Assembly (NCBI RefSeq): GCF_900157365.1
Contig: NZ_FUEZ01000004.1
Coordinates: 2,033,066 to 2,097,065 of the forward strand
DNA length: 64,000 bases
Direction: 5' to 3'
DNA from: Mycobacterium numidiamassiliense
Lineage (GTDB): Bacteria > Actinomycetota > Actinomycetes > Mycobacteriales > Mycobacteriaceae
The notes under the pieces are model-generated. The model ran no database searches. It saw only the letters and a program-made list of their open reading frames with translations, and was not told where the DNA came from. Both the position numbers and the translations under genes were made by a program. Of this stretch, positions 18,095-26,983 are shown in pieces (the first letter of the stretch is position 1; each line of letters begins with the position of its first letter).

Positions 18095-18598
18095 TCAGCG
18101 GGGCACGTGGAATTCGATGAGTGCGGCCGTGCCGAGTTCGACGCTTTTCCAAGCGCCGGCGACGGTCAGCACCGCGATCGCTGACGTCGGGTACTTTTCC
18201 GAAATGCGTTGCGCCGCTGTCTCATCGGTGCCATTACTGCCCGCCAGGCCAATGGCTACCTCGGACATCGTCGGTTCGTGCCCGAGGACCAGCACGGTGT
18301 TGACGCTGTCGGCAACCCCGTTGATTTCGTCGATCATCGTCCCAGCGGTGGCGCCGTAGAGTCGCTCGCTGTATCGCACTGGCGCGTCGATCCCGGTCTC
18401 GGCCAACGTCTGGCGGGTGCGGGTGGCCGTCGAGCACAGCACCGCGTCGATGGCGGGTGCGTTGGCGCGCAGCCAATCACCGGCCAGCGCGGCTTCACGA
18501 ATGCCGCGGGGCGCCAAGGGGCGGTCGTGGTCTGCCACGCCAGGCGGATAGGCGGATTTCGCATGCCGCATGAGCACGAGGGTGCGCCGATCAGTCAC
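18095..18598 (-). CDS. SixA-type phosphohistidine phosphatase (histidine phosphatase superfamily)
   Basis: 167 residues. The catalytic motif LMRHAKSAYPP (His12) near the N-terminus and the second histidine in LVLGHEPTMSEVA are both present, with the short SixA length. Family members remove phosphate from histidine or small phosphoesters. It matches Rv1276c. It is convergent with lprC (24-bp gap) and lies 10 bp downstream of the 13E12-family gene on the same strand. Confidence 0.88.
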   Translation of the reverse strand: MTDRRTLVLMRHAKSAYPPGVADHDRPLAPRGIREAALAGDWLRANAPAIDAVLCSTATRTRQTLAETGIDAPVRYSERLYGATAGTMIDEINGVADSVNTVLVLGHEPTMSEVAIGLAGSNGTDETAAQRISEKYPTSAIAVLTVAGAWKSVELGTAALIEFHVPR

Positions 18599-18608
18599 CC
18601 GAGTCAGG

Positions 18609-19976
18609 CTAATCCCCGTCGTCGTCGCATAACAGCTTCTCGGGATGGTGGAGGGTATTGGTGCGCGGTTGGCCTCGGTCGAGCTGTGGGGGCGGGACCC
18701 ATTCGGTGTCGCCGTTCGCGCGTTTTCGGGTGGTCCAGCCCGTTGGTCTCAGCATTCGGTGGTGAGGTCCGCAGGCGAAGGTCAGGTCGTCGATATCGGT
18801 GGCGCGGCAGTGGGCGTAGTCGGTGACGTGGTGGACTTCGCAGTAGAAGCCGGGCAGGTTGCATCCGGGCGCGGAGCAGCCGCGGTCCTTCGCGTAGAGC
18901 ACAATTCGCTGCCCAGGGGTTGCGAGGCGTTTGGTGTGATGCAGCGCCACGGCCCTGCCATGGTCGAAGATGGCGAGGTAATGATGCGCGTGGCGAGCCA
19001 GCCGGATGACATCGCTGATCGGCAGGCGAGTGCCCCCGCCGGTGACTCCCTTGCCGGTGGCGCTTTCCAGCTCGGCCAGGGTGGTGGTGACGACGATTGA
19101 CGCTGGGAGTCCGTTGTGCCGGCCCAGTTGTCCGCTGGCGAGCAGGGCACGTAGTCCGGCGTTGGGGCCGTCGTGCTGGCGTTGAGTGCAGCTGCGGCCG
19201 TCGCGGTCGATGGCCTGTTGGGTGGGTGCGCCGTCCACGCAGGGCGTGTCGTCGTTCGGGTTGCACATGCCGGGCGCGGCGAGTTTGGCGAGTACCGCCT
19301 CGAAGGTGGCGCGCGCTTCCGGGGTCAGCCAGCCGCGCACTGCCGACATGCCGTCGGCTTGTTGGTTACCGAGGGTCAGGCCGCATCGGTGGGCGCGGTC
19401 ATCGTCGGTGTAGCTGCCGTCGGGGTTGAGGCAATCGGCGAGCCGGTCGGCCAGCGCGGCCAATTGCTCGGGCCGGTATTGAGTGCCCAGCCGGGCCAGT
19501 TGAGCTTCGGCGTGTTCGCGGGTGTCGGGGTCGATGAAACCGGGAAGCTGGTGGCAGAACCGGCGGATGACCGCGACCTGCCCGGCGCCCAGGCGGCCGC
19601 GGCGCTGAGCGGCGGCGGTGGACGCCAGCATGGGCGCCAACGGTTCGCCGGTCAATGTGCTGCGCTCACCGAGGTCGGTGGCCTCGCGGACTCGGCGGGC
19701 CGCCTCGGCGCGGCTGGTCAGTGTCCATTCGGCCACGGTGTGGGAGAGTCTGCCGCCGAGTTCCGCAGGCGTGGCTTCGCGGGCCAGCTGATTGATCATC
19801 GGATGCTCCACCGCGGGTAAGCGCCGCCGCACTCGTTCGCAGCGTCCCAGCAGTGCCAACAGCTCGGGCGTGGTCAAGGCGCCGAATCCCTGCGCGAGGA
19901 CATCGTCGACCGCGGCGTCGAGTGCGTCGAACGCCGCCGTCAACCCCTCCCGATCGAGAAACCCTGCCGAACTCAT
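18609..19976 (-). CDS. 13E12 repeat family protein (DUF222 + HNH endonuclease motif)
   Basis: 455 residues. N-terminal DUF222 helical region (~20-330), then a C-terminal HNH-type zinc motif: CSAPGCNLPGFYCEVHHV, a second Cys, and FACGPHHRML. This family is multicopy in mycobacterial genomes; in M. tuberculosis REP13E12 copies contain attachment sites for prophage phiRv1. It is inserted between the SixA gene and the SbcD-like gene, a place where I recall no such gene in M. tuberculosis, so it is probably mobile or recently amplified. Whether it cuts DNA is unproven. Confidence 0.88.
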   Translation of the reverse strand: MSSAGFLDREGLTAAFDALDAAVDDVLAQGFGALTTPELLALLGRCERVRRRLPAVEHPMINQLAREATPAELGGRLSHTVAEWTLTSRAEAARRVREATDLGERSTLTGEPLAPMLASTAAAQRRGRLGAGQVAVIRRFCHQLPGFIDPDTREHAEAQLARLGTQYRPEQLAALADRLADCLNPDGSYTDDDRAHRCGLTLGNQQADGMSAVRGWLTPEARATFEAVLAKLAAPGMCNPNDDTPCVDGAPTQQAIDRDGRSCTQRQHDGPNAGLRALLASGQLGRHNGLPASIVVTTTLAELESATGKGVTGGGTRLPISDVIRLARHAHHYLAIFDHGRAVALHHTKRLATPGQRIVLYAKDRGCSAPGCNLPGFYCEVHHVTDYAHCRATDIDDLTFACGPHHRMLRPTGWTTRKRANGDTEWVPPPQLDRGQPRTNTLHHPEKLLCDDDGD

Positions 19977-20055
19977 ACCGTCAAACTAGCGGCACCCACC
20001 GACAATAAATCCCTTGAAACCACAGTGACGCAAGTGAATACAGCACGCGCGGCAT

Positions 20056-20076
20056 TGTCGCTCAGAGGCGGGCAGA
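20056..20076. repeat. Copy of a short interspersed motif (also at 31690-31710)
   Basis: The 21 bases starting TGTCGC and containing CAGAGGCGGGCA match 19 of 21 positions of the right arm of the inverted-repeat element at 31625-31711. Here it stands alone in the 248-bp gap between the 13E12 gene and the SbcD-like gene. Confidence 0.55.
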
Positions 20077-20224
20077 CGGCACCCGCCGCCGGTCGTCGAG
20101 CCGGAGCAGCCGGGCCGCCGATACTCCTCGAAGGCATGCCGATGCGCGTCCCCAGAGTTGTCGGCGCACCGACCTAGACTCGCCTTGCCCAGATAGCCAC
20201 GCGACGTTGAAAAGGAGGTTCGGG

Positions 20225-21376
20225 ATGCGATTCCTGCACACTGCCGATTGGCAGCTGGGCATGACCCGGCACTTCCTGGCCGGCGATGCCCAGCCGCGGT
20301 ATTCGGCCGCCCGGCGCGATGCCGTGGCCGGCCTGGGTGCGCTGGCCGCCGAGGTGGGGGCGGAGTTCGTCGTGGTGGCAGGTGATGTCTTCGAACACAA
20401 TCAACTCGCCCCGCAGGTGGTCGGCCAGTCGCTGGAAGCCATGCGCGCCATCGGTATTCCGGTCTACCTGCTGCCGGGCAATCATGATCCGCTGGATGCG
20501 TCGTCGGTGTACACCAGCGCGCTGTTCACCGCCGAACGCCCCGACAACGTCACGGTGCTGGACCGGGCCGGAGTTCATCAGGTTCGCCCAGGTCTGGAGA
20601 TCGTCGCCGCGCCGTGGCGGTCCAAGGCTCCGACCACCGATCTGGTCGCCGAAGTCCTCGATGACCTCGCGCCCGGCCCGGTCACCCGGGTTCTGCTCGC
20701 CCACGGCGGCGTCGACGTCCTGGACCCCAATCGCGACAAACCGTCGCTGATTCGGCTGGCGCGGCTCGACGATGCGCTGGCCCGCGGCACGGTGCACTAT
20801 GTGGCGCTGGGCGACAAGCATTCGCTCACGCAGGTCGGCGACACCGGAAGGGTGTGGTACTCCGGGTCACCGGAAGTCACCAACTACGACGACGGCGAAT
20901 CCGATCCGGGCCACGTCCTGGTGGTCGACATCGATGAGAACGACCCGCGCGCCAACGTCTCCGTGACGGCCCGGCACGTGGGCCAGTGGCGGTTCGTCAC
21001 CTTGCACCGTCAGGTCGACAACAGCCGCGACATCGCCGACCTCGATCTGAATCTGGACTTGATGACCGAGAAGGACCGAACCGTGGTACGACTGGCGCTC
21101 ACCGGGTCGTTGTCGGTCACCGACCGCGCCGCGCTGGACGCCTGCCTGGACCGATACGGCCTGCTATTCGCCTGGCTGGGGCTGTGGCAGCGCAACACCG
21201 ATCTGGCGGTGATCCCGGCCGACGGCGAATTCACCAATCTCGGCATCGGCGGATTCGCGGCCGCGGCCGTCGACGAGTTGGTAGCCACGGCGCGCGAGGG
21301 CGACGCCTCGTCGGCCGCCGACGCGCAGGCGGCGCTGGGGCTGCTGCTGCGCCTCGCCGATCGGGGGGCGGCGTGA
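20225..21376 (+). CDS. SbcD/Mre11-like metallophosphoesterase (Rv1277-like)
   Basis: 383 residues. ATG at 20225 has an ideal AAAGGAGG ribosome site. Phosphoesterase motifs: HTADWQLG (residues 5-12), VVAGDVFEHN, LPGNHDPLD, LLAHGGVDVLD, VALGDKHSL. Two usual metal-ligand histidines are changed: DxH is DWQ, and GHxH is GDKH. It should be the nuclease subunit of a Rad50/Mre11-type complex with the next gene, whose GTG overlaps its stop (GTGA). It most resembles YhaO/Rv1277 rather than classical SbcD. Nuclease activity is inferred. Confidence 0.88.
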   Translation: MRFLHTADWQLGMTRHFLAGDAQPRYSAARRDAVAGLGALAAEVGAEFVVVAGDVFEHNQLAPQVVGQSLEAMRAIGIPVYLLPGNHDPLDASSVYTSALFTAERPDNVTVLDRAGVHQVRPGLEIVAAPWRSKAPTTDLVAEVLDDLAPGPVTRVLLAHGGVDVLDPNRDKPSLIRLARLDDALARGTVHYVALGDKHSLTQVGDTGRVWYSGSPEVTNYDDGESDPGHVLVVDIDENDPRANVSVTARHVGQWRFVTLHRQVDNSRDIADLDLNLDLMTEKDRTVVRLALTGSLSVTDRAALDACLDRYGLLFAWLGLWQRNTDLAVIPADGEFTNLGIGGFAAAAVDELVATAREGDASSAADAQAALGLLLRLADRGAA

Positions 21377-23991
21377 AGCTGCACCGGCTGGTCCTGAACA
21401 ACTATCGCGGCATCGCACACCGCGAGATCGAATTTCCCGACCACGGCGTGGTGGTGGTGTGCGGCGCCAACGAAGTCGGCAAGTCGTCGATGATCGAGGC
21501 CCTAGATCTGTTGCTGGAATCCAGGGACCGCTCGACGAAGAAGGAAGTCAAGCAGGTCAAACCGACCAACAGTGATGTCGGCTCCGAGGTCACCGCTGAA
21601 ATCAGCTGCGGCACATACCGTTTCATCTACCGCAAGCGCTTCCACAAGAAGTGTGAGACCGAATTGACGGTGCTGACGCCGCACCGCGAACAACTGACCG
21701 GCGACGAAGCCCACGAACGAGTCCAGGCGATGCTGGCGGAGACGGTCGACAACGACCTGTGGCACGCTCAGCGGGTGCTGCAGGCCACGTCGACCGCCGC
21801 GGTCGATCTGTCCGGTTGCGATGCGCTGTCGCGAGCCCTCGATGTGGCCGCCGGCGATGCCGCCGCGCTGTCGGGCACCGAACCGTTGCTCATCGAGCGG
21901 ATCGACACCGAGTACGGGCGTTATTTCACTCCCACCGGACGCCCGACCGCGGAATGGGCCGCGGCGATATCCCGATTGGCCGCCGCGGAGGCCGCGGTCG
22001 CGGAATGCGCGGCGCGGGTCGCGGAGGTTGACGAGCGGGTACGCCGGCACGCCGAGTTGACCGAGGAGGTGGCCGAACTTTCGCAGCTGCGGCGCGAGGT
22101 CGGCCCGAGGCTGGTGGCGGCGCAGGCCGCCGACGCCAAGATCGCAGAACTCACCCGGCAGGTGCGGGAGGCCAAACTGGTCGCCGACGCCGCCGCGGCG
22201 AACGGCACCTCGGCGATCACCGCCCACCAGGGACGGTTGCGGTTGCTCGCCGAAATCGAAAGCCGTACAGCGACGGTCGCGACCGCCGAGACGGAGGCAC
22301 ACGAAGCCGCCGTTGCCCACACCGCGGCGCACGCCGACGCCGAGGCTGCCCGCACCGCGGTAGCGGCGGCGGTCGATGCGCTCGCGGAACTCAGACGACG
22401 TGCCGAATCCGCGCGACGCACCGTCGACCATATCGCCGAGCGCGACGAGATCGACCGGGTCAGCGCCCGGCTGGCGAAAATCGAGGCCATTCAACAGGAC
22501 CGCGACCGCGTCCGTGCCAAGCTCACCGCGGTCGTGCTCGACAATGAGCTCATGCAGCGCATCGAAGCGGCGGCGACCGCGGTCGATCGCGCGAGCGATC
22601 AGCTGGTGCTGATCTCGGCGGCGGTCGAATTCACCGCCGCCGCTGACATCGAACTCGCGGTGGGCGCGCAGCACGTGTCGTTGCCGGCCGGTCACCGCTG
22701 GTCGACAACCGTCACCGGCACCACCGAGGTCGAGGTGCCCGGGATTCTGACCGCCCGGATCACCCCCGGCGCGGCCGCGCTCGACGTTCAGGCGAAACAC
22801 GCTGCAGCACAAGAAGAATTGTCCTCGGCGCTGGCCGCCGGTGGGGTCACAGACCTCGCGGCGGCACGGTCGGAGGACCAGCGCCGCCGCGACTTGCAGA
22901 ACAGCCGCGACCAGTTGGGCGCGACGCTGTCCGGCCTGTGCGGCGACGAAGAGATCGACCACATGCGAGAAAGGCTCGCGCAACTGCGCGCCGGGCAACC
23001 GGCCGGCGCCGAGGTCGTCACGGACATCGCCGCTGCCCGTGCGGAACTCGAGGCCGCCGACACGGCGCGCTCTGCCGCGGATGCCGAATGCGAGGCGCGG
23101 CGGCAGGCCGCGGCGCACGCCGACTCTACGCTGGCCGCGATATCCACCCGGGCAACGGTGCTGCGCAGTGAAGCGGCGACTCAACGAGCTGAACTCGACA
23201 GGGCCACAGCGCAATTGGCCCAGGAACGCACGTCGATCGCCGACGACGACCTGGCGTCCGCGGCGCAGACCGGGCAGCAGGCCGCAGCCGCCGCCGCGCG
23301 ACGGGCCGCCGAGCTGGCCGAGGAGCTGGCCGCCGCGGCACCGGACGCGGTGGCCGCCGAACTGGCCGCGGCGGCCGAGGCGGACGAGTCGCTGCGCGAC
23401 CGCTACGAACATGCCGCGGCCGCGCTGCGCGACGTCAGCATCGAGCTGTCGGTCTTCGGGGGTGAGGGTCGCCAAGGCAAGCTCGACGCCGCGGAGACAG
23501 AACGTGAGCACGCCGCCGGCGAGCACTCCAGCGTCGGCGCCCGGGCCCGGGCCGCGCAACTACTGCGGTCGGTGATGACCCGGCACCGCGACACCACCCG
23601 ATTGCGCTATGTGGAGCCCTACCGCACCGAACTGCAGCGGCTCGGCCGCCCGGTGTTCGGCTCCACGTTCGAAGTCGACGTCGACAGCGACCTGTGTATC
23701 CGCACGCGCACCCTCGACGGCGTCACCGTCCCCTACGAATCCTTGTCGGGCGGGGCCAAGGAGCAACTCGGCATCCTGGCGCGGCTAGCCGGCGCCGCCC
23801 TGGTCGCCAAGGAGGACGGCGTGCCGGTGGTGGTCGACGACGCGCTGGGGTTCACCGATCCGGACCGGCTGGCCAAGATGGGCGAGGTCTTCGACAGCGT
23901 GGGCGCGCACGGGCAGGTCATCGTCCTGACCTGTAGCCCCGACCGCTACGACGGCGTCAAGGGCGCGCACCGCATCGATCTGGCCGTTTAG
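21373..23991 (+). CDS. SbcC/Rad50-like SMC-type ATPase without zinc hook (Rv1278/YhaN-like)
   Basis: 872 residues from GTG at 21373. N-terminal ATPase lobe with Walker A GANEVGKSS (31-39). Two long Ala/Glu/Arg-rich coiled-coil arms (~190-400 and ~480-760). C-terminal lobe with signature ESLSGGAKEQLG (~790) and Walker B PVVVDDALGF (~818). No CxxC zinc hook is present between the arms. Instead, residues ~405-475 are beta-like (IELAVGAQHVSLPAGHRW, VEVPGILTARITPG), probably a small sandwich at the apex. Partner of the upstream phosphoesterase in DNA-end processing by inference. The two genes are translationally coupled. Confidence 0.88.
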   Translation: MKLHRLVLNNYRGIAHREIEFPDHGVVVVCGANEVGKSSMIEALDLLLESRDRSTKKEVKQVKPTNSDVGSEVTAEISCGTYRFIYRKRFHKKCETELTVLTPHREQLTGDEAHERVQAMLAETVDNDLWHAQRVLQATSTAAVDLSGCDALSRALDVAAGDAAALSGTEPLLIERIDTEYGRYFTPTGRPTAEWAAAISRLAAAEAAVAECAARVAEVDERVRRHAELTEEVAELSQLRREVGPRLVAAQAADAKIAELTRQVREAKLVADAAAANGTSAITAHQGRLRLLAEIESRTATVATAETEAHEAAVAHTAAHADAEAARTAVAAAVDALAELRRRAESARRTVDHIAERDEIDRVSARLAKIEAIQQDRDRVRAKLTAVVLDNELMQRIEAAATAVDRASDQLVLISAAVEFTAAADIELAVGAQHVSLPAGHRWSTTVTGTTEVEVPGILTARITPGAAALDVQAKHAAAQEELSSALAAGGVTDLAAARSEDQRRRDLQNSRDQLGATLSGLCGDEEIDHMRERLAQLRAGQPAGAEVVTDIAAARAELEAADTARSAADAECEARRQAAAHADSTLAAISTRATVLRSEAATQRAELDRATAQLAQERTSIADDDLASAAQTGQQAAAAAARRAAELAEELAAAAPDAVAAELAAAAEADESLRDRYEHAAAALRDVSIELSVFGGEGRQGKLDAAETEREHAAGEHSSVGARARAAQLLRSVMTRHRDTTRLRYVEPYRTELQRLGRPVFGSTFEVDVDSDLCIRTRTLDGVTVPYESLSGGAKEQLGILARLAGAALVAKEDGVPVVVDDALGFTDPDRLAKMGEVFDSVGAHGQVIVLTCSPDRYDGVKGAHRIDLAV

Positions 23992-24066
23992 CACCTGGCG
24001 CGCGCCGCGCCGCGCTGCCGACAACGGGCGATCTCGGCAGAATGGGGCCATGGCGGTTCGACACCG

Positions 24067-25320
24067 ATGACCATGAACGCAAGACGGCGCCGGATGCACG
24101 AGAAGCTGGCGGGCATGCCCGGCGTCCGCCCGGTGCGCAGGCCGGTTTCGCCAGGCAGCAAAGACGAGTTCGACCTGTACTACGTGCGCACTGGTCTTAA
24201 GTCCGCCCATCCGCTGGTCATCATCCCGGGTGGCCCGGGCGTCGCGTCGCTGCAGGTGTACAAGGGGCTGCGGCGCCGCGCGGCCGCCGCCGGTCTCGAC
24301 GTCATCATGATCGAGCACCGCGGCGTGGGGATGTCGCGCCACGACGACTTCGGGGCCGACCTGCCACCGCACGCATTCACCGTCGATCAAGTCGTCGACG
24401 ACGTGGCCGCCGTGCTCGACGATGCCCATGTGGACTCGGCGGTCATCTACGGAACGTCCTATGGCACCTACATCGCGGCCGGGCTCGGTATACGCCATCC
24501 CGGCCGGGTATCGGCGATGGTCCTCGATTCGCCGCTGCTGTCCCGGCACGACATTGCGATCGTCCGCGAGGCCATTCGGGGGCTGCTGGTGGACGGCGAT
24601 TCTCCGGAAACCGCGGCGTTGGCAGCTAAGGTGCGCAAGCTCATCGACGCCGGGTTGATGAGCCCGCCGGCAGGTGAGATCGCCGCGACCATCTATGCCT
24701 ACGGTGGGCCATCGCTCTTGGATCGCGAGCTGGATTTGTTGCTTGGCGGACGAATGATGTTGTGGCACATGCTATCCCGATTCACCTCGGTGGTCGGCCT
24801 CAATGTGCCCTACCGCCACGAGATCGATCTGGTGGGCCGCATCGCATTCCGCGAACTCGACTACGCCGCCGAACCCGACGGCCTGCCCTTCGACCCCGCG
24901 GCGGCAATACGTGAAATAATGTGTGCTACAGATGTTTTCGAGGCCGAGCCGTATGACCTTGTGGCGCAGATGCCGAAATTCACCTGGCCGACCGTGGTCA
25001 TCTCCGGAGGGCGTGATCTGATCACGCCACGCGCAGTCGCGCAGCGGGTGGCCTCGCTGATACCCGGCGCGGTGCTGGTGGGTTTGCCCACGATGGGGCA
25101 CAGCGCGCTCGACTCGCGTGAATCCGCCGCGCTTGCCGTCGCACGAGCGGTGACGCGTGGCGAGACCGCCAGACTCGCCGGGCAGGAATCGATGCTGGAC
25201 GCACTTGCGCCTCGCCCCGCGATGCGGTTGCTGTGGAAGGCGGTCGAGGTTGCCGCCATCGCCGAGGGTGCAATGCCGGCGCTACCGTCGCCATGGCGTC
25301 GGCGGGTCAGTTTCGCATGA
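24067..25320 (+). CDS. Alpha/beta hydrolase, proline iminopeptidase-like
   Basis: 417 residues; start ATG 24067 or 24073. Oxyanion-hole motif PGGPGVAS (~55-62), nucleophile elbow YGTSYGTY with Ser131, acid in ISGGRDLITP and a late TMGHSALD histidine. These fit the S33 (prolyl aminopeptidase/TAP-like) hydrolases. Substrate unknown; no signal peptide is evident. It sits where M. tuberculosis has Rv1279 (a GMC oxidoreductase as I recall), so the locus differs. Its 3' end overlaps oppA by 14 bp in convergent orientation. Confidence 0.85.
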   Translation: MTMNARRRRMHEKLAGMPGVRPVRRPVSPGSKDEFDLYYVRTGLKSAHPLVIIPGGPGVASLQVYKGLRRRAAAAGLDVIMIEHRGVGMSRHDDFGADLPPHAFTVDQVVDDVAAVLDDAHVDSAVIYGTSYGTYIAAGLGIRHPGRVSAMVLDSPLLSRHDIAIVREAIRGLLVDGDSPETAALAAKVRKLIDAGLMSPPAGEIAATIYAYGGPSLLDRELDLLLGGRMMLWHMLSRFTSVVGLNVPYRHEIDLVGRIAFRELDYAAEPDGLPFDPAAAIREIMCATDVFEAEPYDLVAQMPKFTWPTVVISGGRDLITPRAVAQRVASLIPGAVLVGLPTMGHSALDSRESAALAVARAVTRGETARLAGQESMLDALAPRPAMRLLWKAVEVAAIAEGAMPALPSPWRRRVSFA

Positions 25321-26983
25321 ATCCGATTGCCGCATAGTCGATGTCGGCCAGGCCGGGCGCGCCGTAATTGGCCAGGTCGCTGCGCACCGCGACATTGCCG
25401 GCCGACTGATACAGGGGCAGGTTGAAGCCCTCTTGCCAGATCATCTGGTCGACCTGGTTGGCCAGTGCGCGCGCCTTATTCGGGTCCAGTTCGGACATCG
25501 TCTCGTCGATCTTGGCGTCGATCGCCGGGTTGCCGATCTTGCCGAAGTTGCTGTCGCCGTCCGAGGTGTAGATCTGCGGCAGTGCCGAAAGCGGGAACGC
25601 GTTTCCGGCCCAACCGAATTGAGTTATGTCGAAATCGCCGACGCTGACGTGCTGGCTGAAGAAGCCGTTACCCGGTTTAGGGTCGAGCACCAACTTAACC
25701 CCGATCTGGGCCAGGCTGTTCTGGGTGACCATGGCGATCTGCCGGTTCGCTTGGGCATCGAAGAAGACATCCCGAACGGCCAGCTGTTTGCCGTCCTTTT
25801 CCCGTACGGCGCCGTTGAGCTTCCAGCCCATCGCATCGAGATCCCTGCGGGCCTGGTCGGGATTGTAATCGGCTGGTGCGCTGTTGTTTTGGTAGCCGAC
25901 CTGACCCTCGACGTAGATGTGATTGTTCAACGGCGTCGGATGGTTGGTCAGGCTGTGCTGCACGACATCGACGATGGCCTGGCGGTTGATGCCTTTCGAG
26001 ATCGCGAGCCGCATTCGCTCGTCGGCCACGATGGAGCCGGGCGCGCCGTTGAAGGTGAAGTGAAACCAAGTGGGGGCGGCGGCGCGCCGGATCGTAACTC
26101 CGGGCGTGCGCTGCGCGGTGACCATATCGTCGAGCGTGCTCACGCCGGCGGCGTCGATCGCGTTGTTCTGCAGCGCGGGGATGACGGCGGCCGCGTCGAG
26201 TACCAGGTAGGTGATGGAGTCCAGCCGAGGCCTGGCGCCCCACCAGCGGGGGTTGCGGGTGAGCACGACGCGCTGCGCGGTCCTGTCGATCGTCGTGACG
26301 ATGAACGGCCCGGCGGACGGGCCGGGCGCCTCGAGCTGGCCCTCGTTGAAGATTTCCGGGTTGGCCGTCATGCTCGCGGGCTGGATCCCGCCCGCGAACA
26401 TGCCCCGCCACTCGGCGTATGGCTGGGCGAACGTGACGATCGCCTGGCGCTCGTCGACCCCCCGCGTCACCGACTTGACGCGTTCGAATCCGGCCCTGCT
26501 GGCGATCAGGTAGCGCTTGTCCTTCCCGCTGTCCGCGTCGACCTCCGACTTCAGATCCAGCCACGTCATCGGGGTGCCGTCGCTCCAGGTGGCCTTCGGA
26601 TTGATCGTGTACGTGACCACCTGAGGATTGGTGCCGGTCAGCTCGGCGCCCGTGAAGTAGTCGGTGTTGAGTTTCAGGGTGCCGTCGGCCTGGGTGATGA
26701 ATGCCCCGGGCAGCGTCGGGGTGACGATCGCACCGTTGTCGGACGTGTTGCCGTCGATGTTCAACTCGTTGAAGTTGTCGGGGAACGACACCAGCGGCAG
26801 TCGCAGGTTGCCGCCCTCGCGCAGCGTCGCCGGATCCTGTGGGTTCATGTCGCTGGTGGTGCCGACTCGCGCGGCCCGTGCCTGCGGCGCGTCGCGATAG
26901 CCGTCGGCGCAGCCCGAGACGGCCAGGACTACCACCAGCCCCAGCGGTGCAATCCTGCGAAAGATGCTAAGCATCGGCGACAT
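25307..26983 (-). CDS. oppA: Oligopeptide ABC transporter substrate-binding lipoprotein
   Basis: 558 residues. Signal peptide with lipobox VVLAVSGC, so anchored outside the membrane. The body is an SBP family 5 protein: WSDGTPMTWLDL, SAGPFIVTTI, ALQNNAIDA, FNGAPGSIVADERMRLAISKGINR and a C-terminal YQSAGNVAVRSDL. Matches OppA (Rv1280c), which binds peptides including glutathione or bradykinin-like ones. GTG/ATG choice: ATG 26983 has GGGAG 9 nt upstream; ATG 26974 is possible. It overlaps the end of oppD by 17 bp. Last gene of oppBCDA. Confidence 0.92.
   Translation of the reverse strand: MSPMLSIFRRIAPLGLVVVLAVSGCADGYRDAPQARAARVGTTSDMNPQDPATLREGGNLRLPLVSFPDNFNELNIDGNTSDNGAIVTPTLPGAFITQADGTLKLNTDYFTGAELTGTNPQVVTYTINPKATWSDGTPMTWLDLKSEVDADSGKDKRYLIASRAGFERVKSVTRGVDERQAIVTFAQPYAEWRGMFAGGIQPASMTANPEIFNEGQLEAPGPSAGPFIVTTIDRTAQRVVLTRNPRWWGARPRLDSITYLVLDAAAVIPALQNNAIDAAGVSTLDDMVTAQRTPGVTIRRAAAPTWFHFTFNGAPGSIVADERMRLAISKGINRQAIVDVVQHSLTNHPTPLNNHIYVEGQVGYQNNSAPADYNPDQARRDLDAMGWKLNGAVREKDGKQLAVRDVFFDAQANRQIAMVTQNSLAQIGVKLVLDPKPGNGFFSQHVSVGDFDITQFGWAGNAFPLSALPQIYTSDGDSNFGKIGNPAIDAKIDETMSELDPNKARALANQVDQMIWQEGFNLPLYQSAGNVAVRSDLANYGAPGLADIDYAAIGFMRN

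Noticed and set aside
21502..23559. 685-codon antisense frame over the SbcC-like gene
   Set aside because: Arg/Gly-rich with no domains; mirror of the Ala/Glu-rich coiled coil.
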